A stretch of 64,000 nt of DNA from an uncultured Burkholderiales bacterium (GTDB lineage Bacteria; Pseudomonadota; Gammaproteobacteria; Burkholderiales; Burkholderiaceae_C): positions 1 through 64,000 of the forward strand of contig CAIZSE010000028.1 of assembly GCA_903935585.1 (NCBI GenBank). The letters are read 5' to 3'. Position 1 is the first letter of the stretch, and every line of letters begins with the position of its first letter. Below, one piece after another: positions 26,804 through 37,666 of this stretch. Position numbers and translations under genes: made by a program. Below the pieces are notes generated by a model, which was given only the letters and a program-made list of their open reading frames with translations, was not told the DNA's origin and ran no database searches.

Positions 26804-27754
26804 TTATTTGAAAGTTTTCTCGGCCCAGAACTTGGCGTCTATCAGCAGTTGTTTGGGGCGACTGGGCACATTGGCCATGGGCAGACCGGTGGGGTCCTTG
26901 GACCACTCGACCATCGAACCGGCATAGAGCTTGACATTTTTCTGGCCCAGCACTTCGGACATGGCAAACCAGTTGGTTGCGGCCCAGTGGCCGGTGTTGC
27001 AAAAGGACACGGTCTCTTTGGCCGGGTCAATGGGGCTGGCGGCCGCCACTTTTTGGGCCTGATCGGCATTCACAAAGGTCGAACTGCCGGGTGCAAACCA
27101 CTTGTCGTGCTCCACATTGACGGCGCCTTGCAAAGTGCCGGGCACGCTGGCGGCCACATGGCGTGTATCGCCCTTGAAGAATTCGGCCGGGCGGGCGTCG
27201 ATCAAGGCGGCATCGCCTGATTTCACACGCGCCACCAGTTCTTCCTTGGTGGCCACGAGGCTCTTGTCAATCTGTGGTTGAAAGTTGCTGGCGGCTACTT
27301 TGACGGCTTGGTTGTTCTGCGGCAAACCTGCGAGGGCCCAGGCCTTGAGGCCACCGTTGAGCACCGACAGCTCTTTCAGCCCCAGCACCTTGAGGGTCCA
27401 GTAGACCCGGGCTGAAGCGCCAAAGTCGGTGGCATCAGCGCCGCTGGACACGACCACGGCGTGGGTGACGGGCGTCAGGCCCAAGCTCTGCACCAGGGCG
27501 CTCAGCTTGGGGAGTTCAGGCAGTTCGCCGGGGTTGTTGGCTGGGCCACGCCAGGTGCCGTAGGGCGCGTTGATGGCACCCGGAATGTGGTTGGCCGCAT
27601 ACGACTTGGCGTCACGAATGTCGATCACGCGTACGCTGGCGTCCGACAATTTGGCTTGCAGTTCGGCCGGGCTCAAGAGAGGCTGTGCCGCGAAAGGGGC
27701 GGTGGCTGCAGCCGATAAGGCCAGGCCCAGAAGCAGGGTGGTGAAGTGGTTCAT
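26804..27754 (-). CDS. Sulfurtransferase with two rhodanese domains, exported
   Basis: Signal peptide; VRVIDIRDAKSYAANHIPGAINAPYGTWRGP, LIDARPAEFFKGD, SFCNTGHWAATNWF with catalytic Cys. Confidence 0.9.
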   Translation of the reverse strand: MNHFTTLLLGLALSAAATAPFAAQPLLSPAELQAKLSDASVRVIDIRDAKSYAANHIPGAINAPYGTWRGPANNPGELPELPKLSALVQSLGLTPVTHAVVVSSGADATDFGASARVYWTLKVLGLKELSVLNGGLKAWALAGLPQNNQAVKVAASNFQPQIDKSLVATKEELVARVKSGDAALIDARPAEFFKGDTRHVAASVPGTLQGAVNVEHDKWFAPGSSTFVNADQAQKVAAASPIDPAKETVSFCNTGHWAATNWFAMSEVLGQKNVKLYAGSMVEWSKDPTGLPMANVPSRPKQLLIDAKFWAEKTFK

Positions 27755-27926
27755 GGTGGGGTGATCCGTGGAGGGAATTTTTGGAAAGATGCCGGATTGT
27801 GATGATTCACTTCAGATAAGTAAACGATTGTTTAGTTGGCTTGATATGCCATATGAATATAAAGACAGGGGCTGTCCTGACCTGATCTGACCAGACCTGA
27901 CCGGGTTTTGGCTCCGCCAGGGCGTG

Positions 27927-29198
27927 TCAACGCCGTGCAGCCATGGCCCGGTTTTGGGCCATCCACAGGGCCGCTGTGCCCAACACACTGGCGGTCAGCA
28001 GCCACCACAGCGCCAGGCTGTAGCCCTGCACAGGTGACCAGAGCAGGCCCAGGGTCAAGGGCGCTGCAGCCCGCGCCAGCGCAATCGGCACGCCCAGCAA
28101 GCCGTTGAGCTGTCCGACATGCGCTTGGCTGACGTATTGCGCCATGGCCGTGCCCTTGATGATGGTGTTCATGCCATTGCCCAAGCCATAGAGCACCACA
28201 AACACCAGCGAGGCAACCGGGTTGAGCCCGCCCAGCAGCAGCACCAGCAGGCCAGCCGGGATCAACATGGGGATCCAGCGGTTGGCGGTGTGCACGTCCC
28301 AATGGCGCTCAAAAACGAACAACAGCAGTCGCCCCACCACCTGAATGGCGCCCATGGCGGCCGGGATGGCGATGACCCAGGCAGGTGACAAACCTGACTC
28401 TTGTAAAAGCGCGATCATGTGGGCGGGCAAAGCAGACGTCACCGACATCATCAGCACCATGAACAGGGCCAGCAGCCAGAAAGGTGTGTTGCGCAGATGC
28501 TCTCGCACCGGGACTGGTTTGCGTTTTGGCGATTCTTCGGGGGGTCTGTTGTGGCTGCTTGTGCGCGGTGCATCGCGCAGCAACCAGCCGTGCAGTGGGG
28601 CGCACACCAAAAACTGCAAGGCCGCCAAAGCCCACAGCGCATGCCGCCAGCCCCACAAGTCCATCCACCAGGCAAACAGGGGAATGAACACGGTGCTGGC
28701 CAGCCCGCCCAAAAAAGTGAGGGTGATGATGGCGCGGCGAAAGTCTTGTGGGAACCGCCGCGTGACCACGGCAAATGCGGGGGTGTAAAGCGTCGCGGCC
28801 AGCCCCAGACCCAGCCAGACCCACACGGCGTAAAACCCGGCAACAGACTCGACAAAGCCGTGCGCCACCAAGCCCGCACCAATCCAGAGTGAGCCCACGC
28901 TCATCACCACGCGCTCGTGCCCGGCGTCGATCCAGCGCCCGACCAGGTAAGCCATCAGGCCTTCGGCCAGCAGCGCCAGGCTGAAGGCCAGCGACGACTC
29001 GGCCCGGCTCATGCCCAGGGCGGCCTCCAAAGGGGTCATCAACAAAGAAAAGGTATAGAACACGCTGCCCCAGGTGATGAGCTGGGGCAGGGACAGCCAA
29101 AAGCAAAAGGAGGGCAAGCGCGATGCGTTCACAACAGAAAGCCACCTGAAAAGCCAGACCGTGGCGCGGAAAAAAACGTCCGGGCCGAACAAATGCAT
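27927..29198 (-). CDS. MFS transporter
   Basis: About 12 hydrophobic segments; YLVGRWIDAGHERVVM. Confidence 0.85.
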   Translation of the reverse strand: MHLFGPDVFFRATVWLFRWLSVVNASRLPSFCFWLSLPQLITWGSVFYTFSLLMTPLEAALGMSRAESSLAFSLALLAEGLMAYLVGRWIDAGHERVVMSVGSLWIGAGLVAHGFVESVAGFYAVWVWLGLGLAATLYTPAFAVVTRRFPQDFRRAIITLTFLGGLASTVFIPLFAWWMDLWGWRHALWALAALQFLVCAPLHGWLLRDAPRTSSHNRPPEESPKRKPVPVREHLRNTPFWLLALFMVLMMSVTSALPAHMIALLQESGLSPAWVIAIPAAMGAIQVVGRLLLFVFERHWDVHTANRWIPMLIPAGLLVLLLGGLNPVASLVFVVLYGLGNGMNTIIKGTAMAQYVSQAHVGQLNGLLGVPIALARAAAPLTLGLLWSPVQGYSLALWWLLTASVLGTAALWMAQNRAMAARR

Positions 29199-29575
29199 GG
29201 GGGCTGAGCAGAAGATGCCAGTAGATGCATCCGGCAGAGCATACCTGCCGCTGAAAAGGAGCTGGGCATTTGGGTGGGTGCGGGATCCACCCAAGCCGCA
29301 TTTGCGGAACGTCCTTGAAGTTGCTACTTTTCAAGTTTTGCGTCATTGAAGTTGCAATTTTTTCTAAGGATCACGATTTGATCTTTCTGCGCGCCCAAGG
29401 CGACAGTCAAATGGACTGGTTTGCAGCGGAAGCGGGCACCTGGTCAGACGTGCTGACTGACATCAACCGGCCATAAGCGGACGATGCGGTTGTGGCAACA
29501 GAAGCGTCTAAGGCTGGTAAGGCACTTCATAATCTAACCCCTCCCCTCTGCTTTTCGAGATGCCTACCTTTCATC

Positions 29576-30058
29576 ATGGATAAACTCTTGCTACAGCAGC
29601 TGGTGCTGGATCGGCTCGCCGAAGACCTTCTGCAAGCCGAACAGGCAGTGCGTGCGGCCCACGAAACGGCGACACACGAAGAAAACATTGCCGAAAACAA
29701 ATACGACACATTGGGACTCGAAGCCGCCTACCTGGCTACCGGCCAGGCTCGGCGCGCTGAAGACCTTCGCCAGGCGATGGCCAATTGGCGCCAATTCCGC
29801 CCGCGTGCCTATGACGCCAGCAAAGGTATACAGCTCGGCGCGCTGGTCTGCCTAGTCAATTCCGACGACAAACAGCAACTGCTCTTTCTCGGGCCGGATG
29901 GGGGCAGCATGAAGTTGGTCAGCGGCGCACAGCTCATTCAGGTCATCAGCAGCGAAGCCCCTTTGGGTAGGGCCATGCTGGGTAAACACGAGGGTGATGA
30001 GGTGTGGATACAGGTAGCTCCAATCCGACAGCAATTTGAGGTGCTGCGGGTAAATTAA
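29576..30058 (+). CDS. GreA/GreB family transcription elongation factor-like protein
   Basis: Coiled-coil N-terminus plus C-terminal FKBP-like LVSGAQLIQVISSEAPLGRAMLGKHEGDEVWIQ. Confidence 0.78.
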   Translation: MDKLLLQQLVLDRLAEDLLQAEQAVRAAHETATHEENIAENKYDTLGLEAAYLATGQARRAEDLRQAMANWRQFRPRAYDASKGIQLGALVCLVNSDDKQQLLFLGPDGGSMKLVSGAQLIQVISSEAPLGRAMLGKHEGDEVWIQVAPIRQQFEVLRVN

Positions 30059-30434
30059 TCCGCAAGCAAGCCCAAGCCAAATTGGCTTAGATCATCAGAT
30101 GTGCCTGAAAGCTAGACTTCGGCTGCGGGTCATTTGTGGCAACTCCAGAGTGACCTGCCCCCTTTGAGCCGTACCAAATCGAAGGAACAAAGTGCGCAAA
30201 TTTTGGAGACTTCCACTGACTGCGTTACTTTTTTGCATTGATTTAGGCGTTTGCAGCGACAGTCCGCTTTGGGTCGGATGCTGCCGGTCAGTCGACTTGC
30301 CGCGAGCGACGGTAGCCAGCCTCGAGCAGTCCTGTACACATTGACGCTGAAAAATAGCGTCTTCAGTGACGCAGAGCAACTACAGTGACGTTCTTCAGCA
30401 TTGAACATCGGCTTGGGCGCGAACCAGACCTGGA

Positions 30435-30806
30435 TCAGCGCGTTGGGTAAACCAGTTGCCAGCCCTCAGGGCAATAGCCGGTGTAGGGATAAAACTGCCC
30501 GACTGAGCTGCAAAAGTAACTGGCGCTGACGGGCTGGGGTGACGGCATGTAAACAGCGGGAGGGTTCACATAAGTCACCTGTGGCGGTGGCGTGTAGCTG
30601 GGTGTGCTGGCGGCAGCGCTGATCGCTGCGCCTGCAATGCCCAAGACGATCAATGGCCCCAGCCAGTCCGAAGTGCGTTGCTGGTGCACGGTCTTGTGGC
30701 GCGGTGGATGACCGTGCGGGCCGCCTGCCAGAGCGTGTGTGCTGACGGCAACTGTGGACAGTGCAATGACCAAAATACCAAGAGTCTTTTTCACAGGGCG
30801 CCTCAT
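30435..30806 (-). CDS. Small secreted/membrane hypothetical protein
   Basis: Signal peptide; C-terminal YFCSSVGQFYPYTGYCPEGWQLV motif. Confidence 0.65.
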   Translation of the reverse strand: MRRPVKKTLGILVIALSTVAVSTHALAGGPHGHPPRHKTVHQQRTSDWLGPLIVLGIAGAAISAAASTPSYTPPPQVTYVNPPAVYMPSPQPVSASYFCSSVGQFYPYTGYCPEGWQLVYPTR

Positions 30807-30905
30807 GATTGACTTGTGTTCACCCATAACGCCACGCGGTGCTTGCCGTTGACAAGAAATATCCAGAACAGCTTTCAGATGTAACGCCTTGTGTGCCGGG
30901 CGCTT

Positions 30906-32438
30906 TCAGTGTTCCTTGAGCACCCGCCGGTATTGCACCGCCTCGGCCACATGCGCTGTCTGGATGGTGTCGCTGCCTGCCAGGTCGGCAATGGTGCGGG
31001 CCACCTTCAGGCTGCGGTGGGTGCTGCGGCCGCTCCAACCCAGCCGGGTGGCGGCTTTTTGCAGCAAGGCTCGGGCGTTGTCGTCCAGCCTGGCTTGGGT
31101 GTCGATGGCCTGGCCGTGCAGGTCGGCATTGGTGCAAGCCTGGCGGTGCAGGGCGCGCTCGCGGGCCACCAGACTGCGGGCCGCAATGGCGAGGGTGCTT
31201 TCCCCTGGCGGGGCATTCAGCAGGTCTTGCGCGGGCAGACTGGGCACCTCGATGTGCAGGTCGATCCGGTCCAGCAGGGGGCCACTGAGTTTGCCCTGGT
31301 AGCGGCTGACCTGGTCAGGTGAGCAGCGGCAAGCCCGGTGGGGACTGCCCAGATAGCCGCAGGGGCAGGGGTTCATGGCGGCAATCAACTGAAAACGTGC
31401 CGGAAACTCGGCCCGTCTGGCTGCTCTGGCGATGGTGATGGTGCCGGTCTCCAGGGGTTCACGCAGGGCTTCCAGTGCGGCCCTTGGAAACTCCGGGAGC
31501 TCATCCAGAAACAGCACGCCGTGGTGCGCGAGGGAGATTTCTCCCGGGCGGGGCGGTGAGCCGCCACCGACCAGTGCCACGGCGCTGGCCGAGTGGTGCG
31601 GCTGACCGGTCGGGCGTTGCGCCCAGCGTGACAAGTCAAAAAGCCCGGCCAGGCTGGCGATGGCGGCCGACTCCAGCGCTTCTTCAATGGACATGGGCGG
31701 CAGCAAGCCTGCAAAGCGCTGGGCCAGCATCGACTTGCCCGAACCGGGCGGGCCCACCATCAGCAAAGAGTGCCCGCCTGCAGCGGCGATTTCAAGCACC
31801 CGCTTGACGCCGGCTTGGCCTTTCACGTCGGCCAGATCGGCATAGCGTGGTGGCGCGCTGGGTGTGGTGGGGGCCATGCGTGCCCAGCCATCGCCAGGTT
31901 CGGGCGGTGGCTCGTTCGATGGCGGCAGGAATTGCTGCACCACATCGAGCAAGTGCTGCGCCCGAAAGACTTCGGCATCGGGCACCAGGGCGGCTTCTTC
32001 GGCGCTGCCTGGCGGCAGTACCAGTCGGGTGCGCACCTGTTGCTGGCGCAACGCCAGGCTCATGGCCAGCGCGCCGCGCACAGGACGCAATTGGCCCGAC
32101 AAAGACAGCTCGCCTGCAAATTCGTAGCCAGCCAGTTGGCTGGCGTCAATTTGACCGCTGGCGGCCAAGATGCCCAGCGCGATGGGCAAGTCGAGCCGCC
32201 CCGAGTCTTTGGGCAAGTCGGCCGGGGCCAGGTTGACAGTGATGCGTTTGTTGTGCGGAAAGTCCAGCCCGCTGTTTTGCAGGGCCGAGCGCACGCGTTC
32301 GCGCGCCTCCTTGACTTCGACATCGGCCAGCCCCACCAAGGTGAAGCTGGGCAGGCCATTGGCCAGATGCACCTCCACGGTGACTGCAGGCGCTTGCAGG
32401 CCGACCAGTGCACGGCTGTGCACCAAACTGAGACTCAT
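30906..32438 (-). CDS. comM: YifB family Mg chelatase-like AAA ATPase (ComM)
   Basis: MSLSLVHSRALVGLQAPAVTVEVHLANGLPSFTLVGL; Walker A GPPGSGKSMLAQR; AMNPCPCGYLG. Confidence 0.93.
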   Translation of the reverse strand: MSLSLVHSRALVGLQAPAVTVEVHLANGLPSFTLVGLADVEVKEARERVRSALQNSGLDFPHNKRITVNLAPADLPKDSGRLDLPIALGILAASGQIDASQLAGYEFAGELSLSGQLRPVRGALAMSLALRQQQVRTRLVLPPGSAEEAALVPDAEVFRAQHLLDVVQQFLPPSNEPPPEPGDGWARMAPTTPSAPPRYADLADVKGQAGVKRVLEIAAAGGHSLLMVGPPGSGKSMLAQRFAGLLPPMSIEEALESAAIASLAGLFDLSRWAQRPTGQPHHSASAVALVGGGSPPRPGEISLAHHGVLFLDELPEFPRAALEALREPLETGTITIARAARRAEFPARFQLIAAMNPCPCGYLGSPHRACRCSPDQVSRYQGKLSGPLLDRIDLHIEVPSLPAQDLLNAPPGESTLAIAARSLVARERALHRQACTNADLHGQAIDTQARLDDNARALLQKAATRLGWSGRSTHRSLKVARTIADLAGSDTIQTAHVAEAVQYRRVLKEH

Positions 32439-32579
32439 ACCCTCTCCCTGCCCCACGCTGGTGCATGGTGTGTGTTCTGGCGCCCGGGCGTGGCATGCAG
32501 AAACTGTTGGCATGCCATTCAACCACGCAGAGAGTAAAAAAGCACTGGTAAATGCCCTCAGTTGCAGGGTGAATGCAGG

Positions 32580-32596
32580 TTGGCACGCTCCCTGCA
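32580..32596 (+). promoter_or_regulatory. Sigma54 (-24/-12) promoter
   Basis: TTGGCACG-N4-CTGCAT, near-consensus TGGCACG-N4-TTGC, 39 nt upstream of the porin ATG. Confidence 0.72.
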
Positions 32597-32635
32597 TATG
32601 GTCTGTGTCTTTTATTCACTTCTTTGGAGCTTTGC

Positions 32636-33756
<1,121 letters not shown>

Positions 33757-33779
33757 TGGATCAGAAAGAGAGTCGAAAC

Positions 33780-35309
33780 ATGAAAAAATTACTTGCTACT
33801 CTGGCCTTGGGCCTGACTTTGGGTTTCGGTGTGTTCGGTGCAGCATCTGTTGCCACCGCGCAGACTGCGCCTGCCGCCGTGTCGGCCCCTGCTGAGGCCA
33901 AACCGGCCGATGCTGCTGCTCCGGCCACTGCGCCTTCTGCTGCGCCTGCCGCAGCAGAGGCTGCACCTGTGCTGGTGCCCAACAAGGGCGATACCGCCTG
34001 GATGATGGTGTCCACCATCTTGGTGATCCTGATGGTGATTCCTGGCCTGGCCCTGTTTTATGGCGGTCTGGTGCGCAGCAAAAACATGCTGTCCGTGCTG
34101 ATGCAGGTGGTGGTCACGTTCTCGATGATCACCGTGCTGTGGTTCATCTACGGCTACAGCCTGGCCTTTACCGAAGGCAATGCCTACATCGGTGGTTTTG
34201 ACCGCCTGTTCATGAAGGGCATCTGGGACAACGTGGGCGGCACATTTGCCAACGCGGCCACCTTCAGCAAAGGCGTTGTGATTCCTGAAATCACGTTCGC
34301 TGCCTTCCAGGCCACGTTCGCAGGCATCACGTGCGCCCTGATCGTTGGCGCCTTTGCCGAACGCATCAAGTTCTCTGCCGTGCTGGCCTTCATGGTGCTG
34401 TGGTTCACTTTCAGCTACCTGCCCGTGGCACACATGGTCTGGTTCTGGATGGGCCCTGATGCCTACGCTTCCAAGGAAGTGGCCGATGAAATGACCAGCA
34501 AAGCCGGTTTGTTGTGGCAGTGGGGTGCGCTGGATTTTGCGGGCGGTACTGTGGTGCACATCAACGCTGCGGTTGCCGGTTTGGTCGGCGCCTTCATGGT
34601 GGGCAAGCGTGTGGGTTATGGCCGCGAAGCCATGGCCCCTCACAGCCTGACATTGACCATGGTGGGTGCCTCCTTGCTGTGGGTGGGCTGGTTTGGTTTC
34701 AATGCCGGCTCTGCTCTGGAAGCCAATGGTTTCGCAGCTTTGGCCTTCGTCAACACCTTGGTGGCAACGGCAGGCGCCGTGCTGGCCTGGTGTGTGGGTG
34801 AAGCCCTGATGCGCGGCAAAGCCTCCATGTTGGGTGCGGCTTCGGGTGCTGTGGCTGGCTTGGTCGCCATCACCCCAGCGGCTGGCAACGTCGGTATCGG
34901 CGGTGGCCTGATCATCGGCCTGGTGGCTGGCTTTGCATGCTTGTGGGGTGTCAACGGCCTGAAAAAGATGCTGGGCGCTGACGATTCGCTGGATGTGTTC
35001 GGCGTGCACGGTGTCGGCGGTATCGTCGGTGCCTTGCTGACCGGCGTGTTCAACTCGCCAGCACTGGGTGGCCCCAGCGCCGTGGGCGACTGGGTCACGG
35101 TGACGATGATCACGCCTGACGCTTACTCCATCGCTGCACAAGTGTGGACCCAAGCCAAGGCTGTGCTGTTGACCATCGTCTGGTCGGGCGTGGTGTCTGT
35201 GGTCGCCTTCAAGATCGTTGACCTGACCATTGGTCTGCGCGTCACCGAAGAGGAAGAGCGCGAAGGTCTGGACATCTCTTCACACGGCGAGTCGGCCTAC
35301 CACGGTTGA
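33780..35309 (+). CDS. amtB: Ammonium transporter
   Basis: Signal peptide; LVRSKNMLSVLMQ, DFAGGTVVHINAAVAGLVGA, GVHGVGGIVGALLTG. Confidence 0.96.
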   Translation: MKKLLATLALGLTLGFGVFGAASVATAQTAPAAVSAPAEAKPADAAAPATAPSAAPAAAEAAPVLVPNKGDTAWMMVSTILVILMVIPGLALFYGGLVRSKNMLSVLMQVVVTFSMITVLWFIYGYSLAFTEGNAYIGGFDRLFMKGIWDNVGGTFANAATFSKGVVIPEITFAAFQATFAGITCALIVGAFAERIKFSAVLAFMVLWFTFSYLPVAHMVWFWMGPDAYASKEVADEMTSKAGLLWQWGALDFAGGTVVHINAAVAGLVGAFMVGKRVGYGREAMAPHSLTLTMVGASLLWVGWFGFNAGSALEANGFAALAFVNTLVATAGAVLAWCVGEALMRGKASMLGAASGAVAGLVAITPAAGNVGIGGGLIIGLVAGFACLWGVNGLKKMLGADDSLDVFGVHGVGGIVGALLTGVFNSPALGGPSAVGDWVTVTMITPDAYSIAAQVWTQAKAVLLTIVWSGVVSVVAFKIVDLTIGLRVTEEEEREGLDISSHGESAYHG

Positions 35310-35371
35310 CGTGGCGTGAAGCCGGGGAGGGCAGCTTTTGAACAAAGCGCCTCTCTGCAAGGGATGATCAC

Positions 35372-35405
35372 AAAGCCCACGCACTTCGGTGTCGTGGGCT
35401 TTTTT
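35372..35405 (+). terminator. Rho-independent terminator downstream of amtB
   Basis: AAAGCCCACG...CGTGGGCTTTTTTA hairpin with T-tract. Confidence 0.85.
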
Positions 35406-35491
35406 ATGGGTGCTCGGCGCTTGGCACGCCGCCGACTGTGGCGGCTCGCCTGTTGTTCGTTTGTAAAGAGGGCGGCTAAAAAGATCGGCGC

Positions 35492-36518
35492 TTAGCCCGC
35501 TGCACAAGCCGAGTCGCGGGCGTCGCCGATAGCCAGACTGTTCAAGGCCACCGCTTCACCGGTGCTTTGTTGCACGGTGTTTTTGACCTGCACGATTTCG
35601 GCGACGATGGCGATGGCGATTTCGGCCGGTGTTTTGGCGCCCAAGTGCAGACCCACCGGGCCGTGCAGGCGTGACAAGGCCGCCTCGCTCAGGCCAAAGT
35701 GTTCGGCCAGACGCGCCTTGCGGGTGGCCTGGTTGCGCCGCGACCCCAGCGCCCCGATGTAGAACGCATCCGAATTGAGCGCTTCCATCAGGGCCATGTC
35801 GTCCAGCTTGGGGTCGTGTGTCAGGGCCACGATGGCGGTGTGCGCATCGGGGCGGATGTCTGTCACCACGTCGTCTGGCATGCCCAGCACGCGGGTCACA
35901 CCGATCATGTGCAAGGCGTGTGCAAACTCTTCGCGCGGGTCGCACACCAGCACTTCAAAATCGAGCATCAGGGCCATCTGTGCGACGGCCTGGCTGAGTT
36001 GCCCGGCGCCTATCAGCAGCAGCCGCCAGCGCGGTCCAAACAAGGTGGTGAGGGTGTGGCCGTTAAATTGCAAGGCCTCGCCGCGTTGAGCGTCGCGCAG
36101 TTGCACGGCACCGATCCTTGATCGACAAGGTGCGCGCCACCAGCTGGTGCGCGCTGGTGCGCGCCAGCACCTGCTCGACCCAGTCGGTGCTTTGCACAGG
36201 TTCTTGCACCAGACGCAATGTGCCGCCGCAGGGCAGGCCAAGGCGGGAGGCTTCTTCTTTGGTGACACCGTAGGCCACCATCGAAGGGCCGGTCAGCTGG
36301 TCGTATTCGCCGGCCTTGATGCGGGCGATCAGGTCGTCTTCGACGCAGCCGCCCGAGACGGAGCCGCTGACGAGGCCGTCGTCGCGAACCGCCAGCAAGG
36401 CACCAGCGGGCCTGGGGGCGCTGCCCCAGGTTTCCACCACGGTGACCAGTGTCACCCGATGGCCCGCCTGTTTCCAGGACAGCACGTCCGACAGCACGCG
36501 CAGATCCAGACTTTCCAT
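35492..36518 (-). pseudogene. XdhC family protein interrupted by an apparent +1 frameshift near 36111-36114
   Basis: N-terminal half (MESLDLRVLSDVLSWKQAGHRVTLVTVVETWGSAPRPAGALLAV...TLSIKD) and C-terminal half (GAVQLRDAQRGEALQFNG...LLLIGAGQLSQAVAQMA) lie in adjacent frames. Deleting one base restores ...TLSIKDGAVQLRDAQ. Confidence 0.85.
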
Positions 36519-36629
36519 GTGTTTCTCCGTCAGTGGTTGGTGTTCAAGCGCAAGCCCATGCCAAGCCCTGGCATTTTGACAGTGACTGTACGGGCAAAAT
36601 AGACCACTGCATTTGAAAGATCTGCCGCA

Positions 36630-37607
36630 ATGACACACCCTGTTTCGCCCGACTGGCAAGCCCTGAGCACCGAGCCCGATGGCCTGGGTGAGTCGCCATT
36701 TTGGCATCCTGGCGAGCAGCGTCTTTATTGGGTCGATATTCCTGGCCAACGCATGGGTCGGGTGGCGGTGCAGGGTTTGCAGGCACAAGGCGCGGTCGAG
36801 TATTGGCCCCTGAGCCAAGAGCCTGGCTGCATTGCGCCTGTGCAAGGTGGCGGTCTGGTCATGGCTTTGCGCGATGGCGTTTATTTGGCACGCACCTGGG
36901 GCGGTGATTTGCAACAACTGACTGTTGCGCCCTATGACACCACGCGATGGCGCTTCAACGATGGAAAGTGCGACCCGCAAGGCCGCTTGTGGGCCGGCAC
37001 GCTGTACGAGCCTAAAGACCAGGCCTTGGGTGTTTTGTACATGCTGGATGGGCGCGGCCTGCACCCCAAGATGGACGGCGTGACCACCGCCAATGGCCTG
37101 GCCTGGTCGCCCGATGGCCGAACCCTGTACTGGGCTGACACCGCCGCGCACCGAGTGCGTGCGTTTGACTTTGACCCGGCCAGCGGCCAACTTTCAGGCG
37201 CGCGGTTGTTTCACCAGATGACCCCCAAACCTGCAGGCTGGGCTTGGGGCGATCCAGCACCCGATTCAGCACCCGATTCAGCACCCGATTCTGCACCTTA
37301 TGGCGGGCGGCCCGACGGCGCGGCGGTGGACGCTGAAGGGTGCTACTGGTCGGCCCAATACGAGGGCCAACGCCTGCTGCGTCTGTCGCCTGCGGGCGAA
37401 GTGCTGGCCGAAGTGAAAACGCCTGTGCCCTGCCCGACCATGCCCTGCTTTGGTGGGCCCGACCTGAAAACCCTGTTCATCACCACCTCACGCCAGGGCC
37501 GAAGTGCCTCGGAGTTGGCGCATTACCCTCGGGCGGGTTGTGTTTTTGCGCTGCGGGTGGCGGTGGCGGGCTTGGAGGTGAACAACTTCTGTCTTGGCGG
37601 GCTGTAA
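36630..37607 (+). CDS. SMP-30/gluconolactonase/LRE family protein
   Basis: LGESPFWHPGEQRLYWVDIPGQRMGRV; RFNDGKCDPQGRLWAGTL; TVANGLAWSPDGRTLYWADT-like segment. Confidence 0.93.
   Translation: MTHPVSPDWQALSTEPDGLGESPFWHPGEQRLYWVDIPGQRMGRVAVQGLQAQGAVEYWPLSQEPGCIAPVQGGGLVMALRDGVYLARTWGGDLQQLTVAPYDTTRWRFNDGKCDPQGRLWAGTLYEPKDQALGVLYMLDGRGLHPKMDGVTTANGLAWSPDGRTLYWADTAAHRVRAFDFDPASGQLSGARLFHQMTPKPAGWAWGDPAPDSAPDSAPDSAPYGGRPDGAAVDAEGCYWSAQYEGQRLLRLSPAGEVLAEVKTPVPCPTMPCFGGPDLKTLFITTSRQGRSASELAHYPRAGCVFALRVAVAGLEVNNFCLGGL
37257..37292 (+). repeat. 12-bp tandem repeat inside SMP-30-like CDS
   Basis: GCACCCGATTCA x3 with slight variation in the last unit; encodes (APDS)3. Confidence 0.85.
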
Positions 37608-37666
37608 TTTCCTGCAAATTCAAAATCTAATTTTCAAGTTGCAGGGTTTTAGTTAAACTCATCGGC

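Noticed and set aside
33789-35153. 454-aa minus-strand ORF
   Set aside because: Antisense to amtB.
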